Both the position numbers and the translations under genes were made by a program. This document shows positions 50,417 to 59,187 of a DNA stretch of 64,000 bases, in pieces (positions within the stretch are counted from its first letter, which is position 1; every line of letters starts with the position of its first letter). Origin of the DNA: Pseudonocardia broussonetiae (lineage in GTDB: Bacteria > Actinomycetota > Actinomycetes > Mycobacteriales > Pseudonocardiaceae); NCBI RefSeq assembly GCF_013155125.1, contig NZ_CP053564.1:193501-257500 (forward strand), in the 5' to 3' direction. A model generated the notes under the pieces. It made no database searches. It saw only the letters and a list, made by a program, of their open reading frames with translations, and was not told the origin of the DNA.

Positions 50417-51268
50417 TCACGATCCGATCAAGCGTAGGCGCCCGGGGCGGGAGGCGGAACCGCCCTGCAGCGCCCGCAGCAGCGGCGCCACCGGGGCGGG
50501 GCGGTCCGGGTCGGCCCGCCCGGCGGTGAGCGCGCGGACCGTCGCGAGGTGGGTCGCGAGGGGGGCGTGCGCGGGCTGGGTCTGCACGACGAGCTCGGTG
50601 GCCCACTCGCGCACCGGGTCGGCGCGCCAGCGCTCCCGCAGCGCCTCCGGCCGCTCCCCCGGCGCCACGGCCCGCACGGCCGCGACGCGCGGCTCGCCCG
50701 CGGCGCGGGCCCAGTAGCGCGCGAGGTGCGGGGCGGCGTCGGCGCGCCCGGTGATCAGCCCGAGGCCCCGCGCACCGGCGTCGGCGATGCCCCCGGGCGT
50801 GCCGGTGGCCTGCCACAGCCGCCCGTCGAGGCCGGGGGCGGCGGGCACGATGCGCGCGAGGTGCCCGCGCAGCGCGTCGACCGCGGCGGCGCAGTCGGCG
50901 TGGCGGCGGGCGTGGTCGCGGCCGAACGCCTCCGAGGCGGCCTCGTCCGCCCCCGCGCCGACGCCGAGCTCCAGGCGCCCGCCGGACAGGGCGTCGAGCA
51001 CGGCCGCGTCCTCGGCGAGCCGGCGCGGGTCCTCGCACGCCGCGGTGACGACGGCGGTGCCGAGCCGGATCGTCGAGGTCGCCTGCGCCACGGCCGCGAG
51101 CAGCACGAGCGGCGAGGGCAGCAGCCCGTCGAGGTGGCCGTCGTGGTGCTGGGCGACCCAGAACGTCGAGAAGCCCGACTCCTCCGCCGCGACGGCCAGC
51201 GCGACCGTGTCGCGGTAGGCCCGCGCGGGGTCCGCCCCGGCGACGTGCGTGAGGTACCCGAGCCGCAT
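50417..51268 (-). CDS. LLM-class flavin-dependent oxidoreductase
   Basis: A 283-residue luciferase-like TIM-barrel protein. The opening RLGYLTHVAG, FWVAQHHDGH near 37-46 and LELGVGAGADEAASEAFGRD near 98-117 match the bacterial-luciferase/F420 group. It probably uses FMN or F420. It is somewhat short at the C-terminus (usual 300-340 residues). ATG 51268 faces the hydrolase gene at 51446. The small cysteine-rich gene follows. Confidence 0.82.
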   Translation of the reverse strand: MRLGYLTHVAGADPARAYRDTVALAVAAEESGFSTFWVAQHHDGHLDGLLPSPLVLLAAVAQATSTIRLGTAVVTAACEDPRRLAEDAAVLDALSGGRLELGVGAGADEAASEAFGRDHARRHADCAAAVDALRGHLARIVPAAPGLDGRLWQATGTPGGIADAGARGLGLITGRADAAPHLARYWARAAGEPRVAAVRAVAPGERPEALRERWRADPVREWATELVVQTQPAHAPLATHLATVRALTAGRADPDRPAPVAPLLRALQGGSASRPGRLRLIGS

Positions 51269-51445
51269 GACGGAACGTTACCTCTGACCACGCACAGCGA
51301 CGACACCAGCCGGTGAACGACGCGTAACGGCCCGGCGCCCGATCTTGTCCGGCACCCCCGGGACGGGCGACAGTGGCCACCCCCTTGCGCGGACCGCCCC
51401 CACGGTCCGACAGTGGGCCGCTGCCGAGTACGAGGGACGTGACAC

Positions 51446-52291
51446 ATGACCGACGGCATCGTCCGGGCCGCCATCCTGCAGGCGAAGTGGACCGGGGACA
51501 CCGCCTCCATGATCGAGGTGCACGAGTCCTACGCGCGCGCCGCCGCCGAGCAGGGCGCGCAGGTGATGGGCTTCCAGGAGGTCTTCAACGCGCCGTACTT
51601 CTGCCAGGTGCAGGAGTCCGAGCACTACCGCTGGGCCGAGCCGGTCCCGAGCGGGCCGACGATCGTGCGGATGCAGGCGCTGGCCCGCGAGACGGGGATG
51701 GTGCTCGTGGTCCCGGTCTTCGAGATCGAGGACGCGGGCCACTACTACAACACCGCCGCGGTGATCGACGCCGACGGCACGGTGCTCGGGAAGTACCGCA
51801 AGCACCACATCCCGCAGGTCAAGGGCTTCTGGGAGAAGTTCTACTTCCGGCCCGGCAACCTCGGGTGGCCGATCTTCGACACCGCCGTGGGCCGGATCGG
51901 CGTCTACATCTGCTACGACCGCCACTTCCCCGAGGGCTGGCGCGCGCTCGGCCTGGCCGGGGCGCAGATCGTGTTCAACCCCTCGGCCACGAGCCGCGGC
52001 CTGTCGTCGTACCTGTGGAAGCTGGAGCAGCCGGCCGCCGCCGTCGCCAACGAGTACTTCGTCGCCGCGATCAACCGCGTCGGCGTCGAGGAGTACGGCG
52101 ACAACGACTTCTACGGCACCAGCTACTTCGTCGACCCGCGCGGCCAGTTCGTCGGCGACGTCGCGAGCGGCGACGACGAGGAGCTCGTCGTCCGCGACCT
52201 CGACCTCGGCATGATCGACGAGGTGCGGCAGCAGTGGGCGTTCTACCGGGACCGCCGCCCCGACGCCTACGGCCCGCTGGTCGAGTCATGA
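51446..52291 (+). CDS. Carbon-nitrogen hydrolase, beta-ureidopropionase-like
   Basis: A 281-residue nitrilase-superfamily amidase. The catalytic triad is visible as Glu 45 (GFQEVF), Lys 119 (YRKHHIP) and Cys 156 (YICYDRHFPEG). FVAAINRVG and FYGTSYFVDPRG follow in the order of N-carbamoyl-beta-alanine amidohydrolases. It would hydrolyse N-carbamoyl-beta-alanine (or an N-carbamoyl amino acid) to the amine, CO2 and ammonia. ATGA overlap couples it to the aminotransferase. Confidence 0.87.
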   Translation: MTDGIVRAAILQAKWTGDTASMIEVHESYARAAAEQGAQVMGFQEVFNAPYFCQVQESEHYRWAEPVPSGPTIVRMQALARETGMVLVVPVFEIEDAGHYYNTAAVIDADGTVLGKYRKHHIPQVKGFWEKFYFRPGNLGWPIFDTAVGRIGVYICYDRHFPEGWRALGLAGAQIVFNPSATSRGLSSYLWKLEQPAAAVANEYFVAAINRVGVEEYGDNDFYGTSYFVDPRGQFVGDVASGDDEELVVRDLDLGMIDEVRQQWAFYRDRRPDAYGPLVES

Positions 52292-53574
52292 GCTCGGAGC
52301 TGCTCAAGCGGACGCGGGCGGCGCTGCCGTCGTGGCTCGCGATCTACTACGACGAGCCGATCGAGCTCGAGCGCGGCGAGGGCCGCCACGTCTGGGACGC
52401 CGACGGCCACCGCTACCTGGACTTCTTCGGCGGCATCCTCACCACGATGACGGCGCACGCGCTGCCCGAGGTGACCAAGGCCGTCGCCGACCAGGCCGGG
52501 AAGATCATCCACAGCTCCACGCTGTACCTGAACCGGCCGATGGTGGAGCTGGCCGAGCAGATCGCGGCCGTGTCGGAGATCCCGGACGCGAAGGTGTTCC
52601 TCACCCCGAGCGGCACCGAGGCCAACGACGCGGCGCTGCTGCTGGCGTCGTCGCTGCGGCGGAGCAACCAGATCCTGGCGCTGCGCAACAGCTACCACGG
52701 GCGCTCGTTCTCGACGATCGCGATCACCGGCAACCGGTCGTGGAGCCCGACGTCGCTGTCGCCGTTCCAGACCTACTACGTGCACGGCGGGCAGCAGTAC
52801 CGCTCGCCGTTCGCAGGGCTGTCCGACGGCGAGTACATCGCGGCCTGCGTCGCCGACCTGCGCGAGGTGCTCGACCAGGCGGGCGGCGACGTCGCGGCGT
52901 TCATCGCGGAGCCGGTGCAGGGCGTCGGCGGGTTCACCTCCGGCCCCGACGGCCTGCTGGGCGCGTTCGCCGAGGTGCTGCGCGAGAAGGGCATCCTCTG
53001 GATCTCCGACGAGGTCCAGACCGGCTGGGGCCGCACCGGCGAGCACTTCTGGGGCTGGCAGGCGTCGGGCGCCACCCCGGACCTGGTGACGTTCGCCAAG
53101 GGCATCGGCAACGGGCTGTCCATGGGCGGCGTGATCGCGCCGGCCGCGATCATGGACTCGCTGGGCGCCAACCACATCTCGACGTTCGGCGGCTCGCCGC
53201 TGACGTCCGCGGGCGCGCTGGCCAACCTGCGCTACCTGCTCGACCACGACCTGCAGGCCAACGCGGCCGCGCAGGGACCGGCGCTGTTCGAGGGCCTGCG
53301 CGCGCTGGGCTCCCCCATCGTCGGCGACGTCCGCGGCAAGGGGCTGATGCTGGGCGTGGAGCTGGTCCGCCCCGGCACCGGGACGCCCGGCGACCCCGCT
53401 CCGGAGCTGGCCGGCGCTGTGCTGGAGGGCTGCCGGCGGCGCGGGCTGCTGGTCGGCAAGGGCGGGCTGCACGGCAACGTGCTGCGCATCGCCCCGCCCC
53501 TGACCCTGACGGCCGACGAGGCGGCGGAGGGCCTGGCGGCCCTGCTCGCCGCGATCGAGGAGGCCACCCCATGA
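52288..53574 (+). CDS. Class III PLP-dependent aminotransferase
   Basis: A 428-residue omega-aminotransferase. [15 protein letters not shown] near 109 holds the cofactor-phosphate loop, [14 protein letters not shown] near 239 the PLP-binding Asp, and [10 protein letters not shown] the Schiff-base Lys (about residue 271). In pyrimidine catabolism it would move the amino group of beta-alanine to pyruvate or 2-oxoglutarate. It lies between the carbamoyl hydrolase and the dihydropyrimidinase. A palindromic repeat begins 13 bp after its stop. Confidence 0.88.
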   Translation: MSSELLKRTRAALPSWLAIYYDEPIELERGEGRHVWDADGHRYLDFFGGILTTMTAHALPEVTKAVADQAGKIIHSSTLYLNRPMVELAEQIAAVSEIPDAKVFLTPSGTEANDAALLLASSLRRSNQILALRNSYHGRSFSTIAITGNRSWSPTSLSPFQTYYVHGGQQYRSPFAGLSDGEYIAACVADLREVLDQAGGDVAAFIAEPVQGVGGFTSGPDGLLGAFAEVLREKGILWISDEVQTGWGRTGEHFWGWQASGATPDLVTFAKGIGNGLSMGGVIAPAAIMDSLGANHISTFGGSPLTSAGALANLRYLLDHDLQANAAAQGPALFEGLRALGSPIVGDVRGKGLMLGVELVRPGTGTPGDPAPELAGAVLEGCRRRGLLVGKGGLHGNVLRIAPPLTLTADEAAEGLAALLAAIEEATP

Positions 53575-53586
53575 GCGGCTTCGCCG

Positions 53587-53632
53587 CCCGTGAGTGGAAA
53601 CGAGTGCCCCAGCACCGATATCCACTCACGAC
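53587..53632. repeat. Imperfect palindrome, copy 2 of the 34896 element
   Basis: CCCGTGAGTGGAAACGAGTG - CCCCAG - CACCGATATCCACTCACG has the same arms and the complementary loop of the element at 34896-34941, so it is inserted in the opposite direction. The arms differ at four positions. It separates the aminotransferase from the dihydropyrimidinase gene. Confidence 0.85.
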
Positions 53633-53638
53633 CCCCGT

Positions 53639-53644
53639 AGGAGG
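53639..53644 (+). promoter_or_regulatory. Ribosome binding site deciding a TTG start
   Basis: AGGAGG lies 6 nt before TTG 53651. This favours the TTG over an in-frame ATG at 53594, which sits inside the palindrome. Confidence 0.75.
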
Positions 53645-53650
53645 ACCCCG

Positions 53651-55036
53651 TTGAGCCGCACCCTGATCACCGGCGGGCTCGTCGTCACGGCGTCGGACGA
53701 GATGGCCGTCGACGTCCTCGTCGAGGACGGCACCGTCGTCGCGCTGGGCGTCGGGCAGGACTGGACGGCCGACACCGTCCTCGACGCGACCGGGAAGTAC
53801 GTCATCCCCGGCGGCGTCGACGCGCACACGCACATGGAGATGCCCTTCGGCGGCACCTACGCCGCCGACACGTTCGAGACCGGCACCCGCGCCGCGGCCT
53901 GGGGCGGCACGACCACGATCGTCGACTTCGCGATCCAGTCGGTCGGCGGCTCGCTGCGCGAGGGGCTCGACGCCTGGCACGCCAAGGCCGAGGGCCGCTG
54001 CGCGATCGACTACGCGTTCCACATGATCCTGGCCGACGTCAACGACTCCTCGCTCAAGGAGATGGAGGCGCTCGTCGGCGAGGGCGTCACCAGCTTCAAG
54101 CTGTTCATGGCCTACCCCGGCGTCTTCTACAGCGACGACGGCAAGATCCTGCGCGCGATGCAGAAGGGCGCCGAGACCGGCGCGCTGACGATGATGCACG
54201 CCGAGAACGGCATCGCCATCGACGTGCTCGTGGAGCAGGCGCTGGCCCGCGGCGAGACCGACCCGCGGGTGCACGGCGAGGTCCGCCGCGAGCTGCTGGA
54301 GACCGAGGCGACGCACCGCGCGATCAAGCTGGCCCAGGTGGCCGGCGCGCCGCTCTACGTCGTGCACCTCTCGGCCCGCTCCGCCCTCGCGGAGATCGCG
54401 AAGGCCCGCGACGAGGGCTACAACGCCTTCGCCGAGACCTGCCCGCAGTACCTGTTCCTGTCCACCGACGACCTGGCGCGACCGGGCTTCGAGGGCGCCA
54501 AGTACGTCTGCTCGACGCCGCTGCGCCCCAAGGACCACCAGGCCGACCTGTGGCGGGGGCTGCGCACCGACGACCTGTCCGTCGTCTCCACCGACCACTG
54601 CCCGTTCTGCTTCACCGGCCAGAAGGAGATGGGCATCGGCGACTTCTCGAAGATCCCCAACGGGCTGCCGGGCGTCGAGAACCGGATGGACCTGCTGCAC
54701 CAGGGCGTCGTCGACGGCCACATCTCGCGGCGGCGCTGGATCGAGATCGCCTGCGCGACGCCCGCGCGCATGTTCGGGCTCTACCCGCGCAAGGGCACGA
54801 TCGCCCCGGGCGCCGACGCCGACATCGTCATCTACGACCCGGCCGCGAAGCAGGTGCTCTCCGCCGAGACCCACCACATGGCCGTCGACTACTCGGCCTA
54901 CGAGGGCAAGGAGATCACCGGCAGGGTCGAGACGGTGCTCTCCCGCGGGCGCGTCGTGATCGACGCGGGCGCGTACCACGGCAGGCCCGGCGACGGCGCG
55001 TACCTGCGCCGCGACACGTGCCAGTACCTCCGATGA
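53651..55036 (+). CDS. hydA: Dihydropyrimidinase (hydantoinase)
   Basis: A 461-residue cyclic amidohydrolase. [13 protein letters not shown] near 57-69 gives the first two metal His. [11 protein letters not shown] near 148 carries the Lys that is carboxylated to bridge two zinc ions. MMHAENG and VVHLSARSA supply further His, and VSTDHCPF the catalytic Asp. It opens the ring of dihydrouracil/dihydrothymine or hydantoins, giving N-carbamoyl amino acids for the carbon-nitrogen hydrolase upstream. TTG start with a perfect AGGAGG. ATGA overlap with the next gene. Confidence 0.9.
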   Translation: MSRTLITGGLVVTASDEMAVDVLVEDGTVVALGVGQDWTADTVLDATGKYVIPGGVDAHTHMEMPFGGTYAADTFETGTRAAAWGGTTTIVDFAIQSVGGSLREGLDAWHAKAEGRCAIDYAFHMILADVNDSSLKEMEALVGEGVTSFKLFMAYPGVFYSDDGKILRAMQKGAETGALTMMHAENGIAIDVLVEQALARGETDPRVHGEVRRELLETEATHRAIKLAQVAGAPLYVVHLSARSALAEIAKARDEGYNAFAETCPQYLFLSTDDLARPGFEGAKYVCSTPLRPKDHQADLWRGLRTDDLSVVSTDHCPFCFTGQKEMGIGDFSKIPNGLPGVENRMDLLHQGVVDGHISRRRWIEIACATPARMFGLYPRKGTIAPGADADIVIYDPAAKQVLSAETHHMAVDYSAYEGKEITGRVETVLSRGRVVIDAGAYHGRPGDGAYLRRDTCQYLR

Positions 55037-56049
55037 GCGCGACGGGGATGGACGTCGGGCTCGTCCTGCAGACCGACCCGCCCGCGCAGGCCGTCGTCGA
55101 CCGGATGGTGCGCGCGGAGGGCCTCGGGTTCAGCCACGGCTGGACGTTCGACTCGCACGTGCTCTGGCAGGAGCCCTACGTCCTCTACCCGCGGATCCTG
55201 GAGCGCACGTCGCACCTGGTCGTCGGGCCGATGGTGACGAACCCGGCCACGCGCGACTGGACCGTCCTGGCCTCGATGCACGCCACGCTCGACGAGCAGT
55301 TCGGGCACCGGACGGTCTGCGGCATCGGCCGCGGCGACTCCGCCGTGCGCGTGCAGGGGCGGCCGCCGACGACGCTGGCGCGGCTCGAGGAGGCGATGCT
55401 CGTCATCCGCGAGCTGGCCGCGGGCCGGTCCGTCGACCTCGGCGGCACGCAGGTGCGGATCCCGTGGGTCGCCGAGGGCGTGCCGGAGCTGCCGGTGTGG
55501 ATGGCCGGCTACGGGCCGAAGGCGCTCGACCTCGTCGGCCGCGTCGCCGACGGCTTCATCCTCCAGCTCGCCGACCCCTACCTCGTCGAGTGGACGGTGA
55601 AGACGGTCCGCGCGGCCGCGGAGGCGGCGGGCCGCGACCCGGCGTCGATCACGATCTGCGTGGCCGCGCCGGCCTACGTCGGCGACGACGTGGCGCACGC
55701 GCGCGACCAGTGCCGCTGGTTCGGCGGCATGGTCGGCAACCACGTGGCCGACCTCGTGACGCGCTACGGGGCGGAGTCGGCGGCGGTGCCGGCCGCGCTC
55801 ACCGGCTACATCAAGGACCGCGACGGCTACGACTACAGCCACCACGGCCGCGCCGGCAACACCTCGACGAGCTTCGTGCCCGACGAGGTCGTCGACCGCT
55901 TCTGCCTGCTCGGCCCGCCCGGCGCCCAGCTCGAGCGGCTCGCGGAGCTGCGCGGGCTCGGCGTCGACCAGTTCGCGGTGTACGCGATGCACGACGCGGT
56001 CGACGAGACGGTCGCGGCCTACGGGGCGTCGGTGATCCCCGCGCTGTAG
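55033..56049 (+). CDS. F420/LLM-class oxidoreductase of the dihydropyrimidinase-linked group
   Basis: A 338-residue luciferase-like enzyme. GWTFDSHVLWQEPYV near 35-49, VGPMVTNPATRDWTVLAS and TVCGIGRGDSAVR match the group annotated as CPS_4043-type F420 or flavin oxidoreductases, which are often encoded next to hydantoinases. Since no dihydropyrimidine dehydrogenase lies in the window, it could supply or use a reduced pyrimidine. ATG overlaps the dihydropyrimidinase stop (ATGA). A perfect hairpin follows its stop. Confidence 0.82.
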   Translation: MSATGMDVGLVLQTDPPAQAVVDRMVRAEGLGFSHGWTFDSHVLWQEPYVLYPRILERTSHLVVGPMVTNPATRDWTVLASMHATLDEQFGHRTVCGIGRGDSAVRVQGRPPTTLARLEEAMLVIRELAAGRSVDLGGTQVRIPWVAEGVPELPVWMAGYGPKALDLVGRVADGFILQLADPYLVEWTVKTVRAAAEAAGRDPASITICVAAPAYVGDDVAHARDQCRWFGGMVGNHVADLVTRYGAESAAVPAALTGYIKDRDGYDYSHHGRAGNTSTSFVPDEVVDRFCLLGPPGAQLERLAELRGLGVDQFAVYAMHDAVDETVAAYGASVIPAL

Positions 56050-56056
56050 GACGCGC

Positions 56057-56088
56057 GACGGGGCGCCCGGATCACCGGGCGCCCCGTC
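56057..56088. terminator. Perfect 14-bp stem-loop between convergent genes
   Basis: GACGGGGCGCCCGG (56057-56070) pairs without mismatch with 56075-56088 around ATCA. It lies between the plus-strand stop at 56049 and the minus-strand stop at 56102. Confidence 0.8.
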
Positions 56089-56101
56089 CGTGCTGCGCAG
56101 G

Positions 56102-57301
56102 TCAGGGGGCGGCGAGGGCCCGGGCGCGGTGGCCGCGGGTGAAGTCCTCCGGGACGATCAGGTCGTCGGGCGTGAGGTCGTGGATGCTCGACTTGCCCAG
56201 CCCGAGCAGCGCCTCGTCGATGCCGCTGCGCAGGATCGACAGGACGTTGACGACGCCGGCCTCCCCGTTGGCGGCCATGCCCCACAGGTAGGCGCGGCCG
56301 ATCATGACGGCCTTCGCGCCCAGCGCCAGCGCCTTGACGACGTCGCCGCCGCGGCGGATGCCGCCGTCGAGCAGCACCTCGGTCTGGCTGCCGACCGCCT
56401 TGACGATGTCGGGCAGCGCGCGGATCGAGGCCGGCGTGCCGTCGAGGTTGTTGCCGCCGTGGTTGGACACCGAGATCGCGGTGGCCCCGGCGTCGACGGC
56501 GCGCTTGGCGTCGTCGGGGTGCATGATCCCCTTCACCGCGAACGGGCCGTCCCACTCGTTGCGCAGCCACGCGATGTCGTCCCACGTGGGCAGCGGGGTG
56601 CCCATCCACTCGCCGTACGCGCCGAAGAACGTGGGCGCGTCCTCGCCGGGTGCGGCCAGGTTCGGCGTCTTCAGGTCGGGCAGGCCGCCGCTGCGGGCCC
56701 ACTCCAGCACGTAGCGCGGCCGCATGATGCCCTCGGGGGCGAACTGCACGATCGCCTTGAGGTCCATCTTCTCCGGGATGGGCGGGCTGCCCCAGTCGCG
56801 GCGGGTGGCGAAGGTCCAGTCGAGGGTGACGATCAGGCCCTTCGCGCCGGCCTTCCTCGCCCGCTCGGCGCGCTGCAGGATGCGGTCGCGCGAGCCGACC
56901 CAGTACATCTGGAAGAACGTCTTCGGGTTGGCCGCGACGACGTCCTCGACGGGCTTGCTCGCGAACGAGCTCAGCCCCATCGCGGTGCCCACCTGGTTGG
57001 CCGCGCGCGCGACGCCGACCTCCCCGTCGGGGGTGACGGCCTGCACGCCCGTGGGCGAGATCAGCACCGGCAGGGAGACGTCCTGCCCCATCACCGTCGT
57101 CGACTGCACCCGCTCCTGCGGCAGGTTCGCGATGTGCGGGCGGAAGCCGATCTCGGAGAACGCCGCGACGTTGTCGTCGAGCGTGATCCCCTGCTCCGAT
57201 CCCGCGACCAGCGCGAGGTAGACCGAGCGCGGCAGCCGCTTCTTCGCGCGGCGCTGCGCCTCCGCCACCGTCTCGAACCACTCCTTGCTGCTGGCCATCA
57301 C
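56102..57301 (-). CDS. FMN-dependent alpha-hydroxy-acid oxidase family protein, MftD-like
   Basis: A 399-residue TIM-barrel flavoprotein of the glycolate/lactate oxidase family. Unlike ordinary family members it has WFETVAEAQRRAKKRLPRSVY at about 8-28 and FFGAYGEWMGTPLPTWDD near 220, both hallmarks I associate with MftD, the pre-mycofactocin synthase. VSNHGGNNLDGTP holds the catalytic His, and DGGIRRGGDVVKAL the FMN phosphate site. MftD deaminates the Val-Tyr-derived heterocycle of mycofactocin. No mftA, mftB or mftC is in the window, so it may be an orphan paralog with another substrate. Confidence 0.8.
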   Translation of the reverse strand: MMASSKEWFETVAEAQRRAKKRLPRSVYLALVAGSEQGITLDDNVAAFSEIGFRPHIANLPQERVQSTTVMGQDVSLPVLISPTGVQAVTPDGEVGVARAANQVGTAMGLSSFASKPVEDVVAANPKTFFQMYWVGSRDRILQRAERARKAGAKGLIVTLDWTFATRRDWGSPPIPEKMDLKAIVQFAPEGIMRPRYVLEWARSGGLPDLKTPNLAAPGEDAPTFFGAYGEWMGTPLPTWDDIAWLRNEWDGPFAVKGIMHPDDAKRAVDAGATAISVSNHGGNNLDGTPASIRALPDIVKAVGSQTEVLLDGGIRRGGDVVKALALGAKAVMIGRAYLWGMAANGEAGVVNVLSILRSGIDEALLGLGKSSIHDLTPDDLIVPEDFTRGHRARALAAP

Positions 57302-57420
57302 CGCTCCTTCGCGGGCGCGGGGGCGCCCATCAGTCCTCGTCGCACCCTAACCCGGCCACCCCCTCCCGGCCCCCGAGTCCCGTCGGATGTGACCGGTGGA
57401 CCTGTACGGCCGGAGAGGTG

Positions 57421-57830
57421 CGGCGCCCGTCCCTGGGTCCCCGGCCCCAGCACACGTTCCCGGCCCCGCACACGCTCCCGGCCCCAGCACACGTTTCCGG
57501 CTCCCGCGCACGTTCCCGGCTCGCGCGCACGTTCCCGGCTCCCGCGCGGTCCTCCTCCCGCGCGGGTATCTGGCTCCCGCGCTGGTTTACGGCTCGCGCG
57601 CACGTTCCCGGCTCCCGCGCACGTTCCCGGCTCCAGCGCATGCTCCCGGCTCCAGCGCACGCTCCCGGCTCCCGCGCACGCTCCCGGCTCCCGTGCACCG
57701 GCTCGCGCGCACGTTCTCGGCTCCCGCGCACTTTCGCGGCTCCCGCGCACGTTCGAGGCTCCCGCGTGCGCTCCCGGCTCCCGCGCACTTTCGCGGCTCC
57801 CGCGCGTCCCCGGGGGCGCGCGGGAACCCG
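57421..57830 (+). repeat. Array of about twenty degenerate 18-bp units
   Basis: Units approximate GCGCACGTTCCCGGCTCC, with changes such as GCTCCC or TTTCGC in the middle. The array is contiguous and has no constant spacer. Units near 57600-57680 and 57720-57800 are the best conserved. Confidence 0.8.
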
Positions 57831-57980
57831 GGCGGTGCGCGGGACGGGGCGGGGGCCGTCGAGTCGCCTGCCAACCGTGGCGCGCTGCTCGAGGCGGGTG
57901 CGCAGCTCGCCGGAGCCGGAACGGCCGTCGGCCTGGCCGGAGCGGCCGCAGCCCCTTACGGGAGCGGCCATCGGCCCGGG

Positions 57981-58141
57981 CGGTGATCACCGAGGCCGCG
58001 CCACCACGGTCTCCGCCGCGACCTCCACGTCACACTCCCGACGATCACCCACGTCGGCGGCCCGAACAGCGGCGGTGATCACCGGAACCGCACCACCACC
58101 GCCCTCGCCACGACCCGGACGTCACACTTCCGGCGATCACC
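57981..58141 (+). repeat. 92-bp imperfect direct repeat bounded by GATCACC words
   Basis: CGGTGATCAC at 57981 and 58073 begins two copies that share GCACCACCAC-like text and CGTCACACT, and each ends in GATCACC (58049 and 58141). The two copies differ at about one base in five. Confidence 0.7.
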
Positions 58142-58254
58142 AGCCCATTCGCGCCGAACTGCGCACCTTCCAGCGCCGCGCACCCATCCGGACGTGCGCA
58201 GGACGCCAGGAAGTGCGCAGGGCGTCGGGCAGGTGGTCGCATCAACTCCGATGA

Positions 58255-58565
58255 CGCCTCCCGCGCGCGTTCCCGGCTCCCGCGCGCCCCCGGGAGTCCG
58301 CGGGACCCCGGAACGTGGGCGGGACCCTGGACAGCGCGCGCGAGTCCGGCACGTGCGCGCCTCCGGGGTGCGCGGGGACCCGGGAGTCCGCGGGACCCCG
58401 AAAGGTGCGCGGGAGCCGGTGCGCGAGTCCGGCACGTACGCGGGATTTCGTACGGCGCGCGCAAGCCCGGAACGTGCGCGCGGCTCCGGAGTGCGCGGGA
58501 CCCGGAAGTGCGCGGGGCCCCCGAGTGCGCGGGAGCCGGCTGTGCGCGGTGGCCGGGAGAGCGCC
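58255..58565 (-). repeat. Second repeat field, opposite polarity
   Basis: Irregular repeats of CCGGAACGTGCGCG and GTGCGCGGGACCC are the complement of the word used in the 57421-57830 array. The phase is looser, with unit lengths about 16-24 bp. Confidence 0.65.
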
Positions 58566-58798
58566 GCCACCCGCGCACCGTCGCGACTCCGGTACAGCGG
58601 CCGTAGGGCGGGTAGCGAGGCGGGCCGGCGGGGGGCTGTGTCGCGCGGCCGACGTGGGAGTCACCGTCGGGCGGCGAGCAGCGTGACCCTCCGGGCGCCG
58701 GCCGCGGAGCGGCCAAGCGGAGCAGGCGGCCGGCAGGGGCCCACGATGTACTGCGTGAGCACACCGGCCGCGCGGGTTCGAGCAGACGTGCAGGAGCG

Positions 58799-59086
58799 TC
58801 AGCGACGCGCGTCGACGACCTCGGCCTCGACGACCGGCAGGACGGCGGTCGGCGCGGGGGGCGTCTTCGTGACGGCGGGCAGCGAGGCGGTCGCGGGGGC
58901 GTCCGGGGTCGCGGGCTCCGCGGGGGCCTCGGACGCGCGGTCCTCCTTGAGGCCCCGCATCTCGCCCTTGAACACGCGGGCGGACTGGCCGACCGAGCGG
59001 GCCATGTCGGGCAGCTTCTTCGCGCCGAAGATCAGCACGAGGACGCCGAGCAGGACGATGAGTTCCCAACCACCGAGGTTCGGCAC
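58799..59086 (-). CDS. tatA: Sec-independent protein translocase TatA/TatE type
   Basis: A 95-residue TatA. One membrane helix (ELIVLLGVLVLIFG, about 7-20) is followed by KKLPDMARSVGQSARVFKGEM, the amphipathic helix that lies on the membrane, then an acidic Pro/Ala-rich tail. TatA forms the pore for folded proteins with twin-arginine signals. GTG 59086 has a GGAAGGAAC ribosome binding site. It lies next to a gene whose product carries a Tat signal. No tatC is in the window. Confidence 0.9.
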   Translation of the reverse strand: MPNLGGWELIVLLGVLVLIFGAKKLPDMARSVGQSARVFKGEMRGLKEDRASEAPAEPATPDAPATASLPAVTKTPPAPTAVLPVVEAEVVDARR

Positions 59087-59130
59087 GGGACGTTCCTTCC
59101 GTTCGGGGAGCGGGTCTACCGGGCACAACG

Positions 59131-59169
59131 GACGGGCGGGGCCGAGGATGCGGCCCGCGCCCGCCCGTC
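59131..59169. terminator. Hairpin between ferritin-like gene and tatA
   Basis: GACGGGCGGG (59131-59140) pairs with CCCGCCCGTC (59160-59169). On the minus strand it follows the ferritin-like stop at 59188. Confidence 0.6.
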
Positions 59170-59187
59170 ACGCCGTCGGGGTGACGA

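Larger units (their letters stand above)
57302..58798. other. 1.5-kb gene-free island of short GC-rich repeats
   Basis: No gene is supported between the MftD-like and TatA genes. Two repeat fields of opposite polarity (57421-57830 and 58255-58565) flank a 92-bp imperfect direct repeat. Reading frames that cross it, in both directions, are low-complexity (Pro/Ala/Arg/Gly/Ser) and follow the DNA repeat period, without ribosome binding sites or domains. Confidence 0.7.

Noticed and set aside
51367..51419. Repeated CGACAGTGG words upstream of the carbon-nitrogen hydrolase as regulator sites
   Set aside because: Only two short copies 40 bp apart, without symmetry or link to a neighbouring regulator.
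53594..53596. ATG 53594 as start of the dihydropyrimidinase
   Set aside because: It is inside the palindromic repeat and has no ribosome binding site, while TTG 53651 has AGGAGG at the right distance and begins the conserved domain.
57421..58565. Repeat-rich proteins encoded in the island, on either strand
   Set aside because: The reading frames simply follow the DNA repeats, lack ribosome binding sites, and are equally open in several frames because of base composition.
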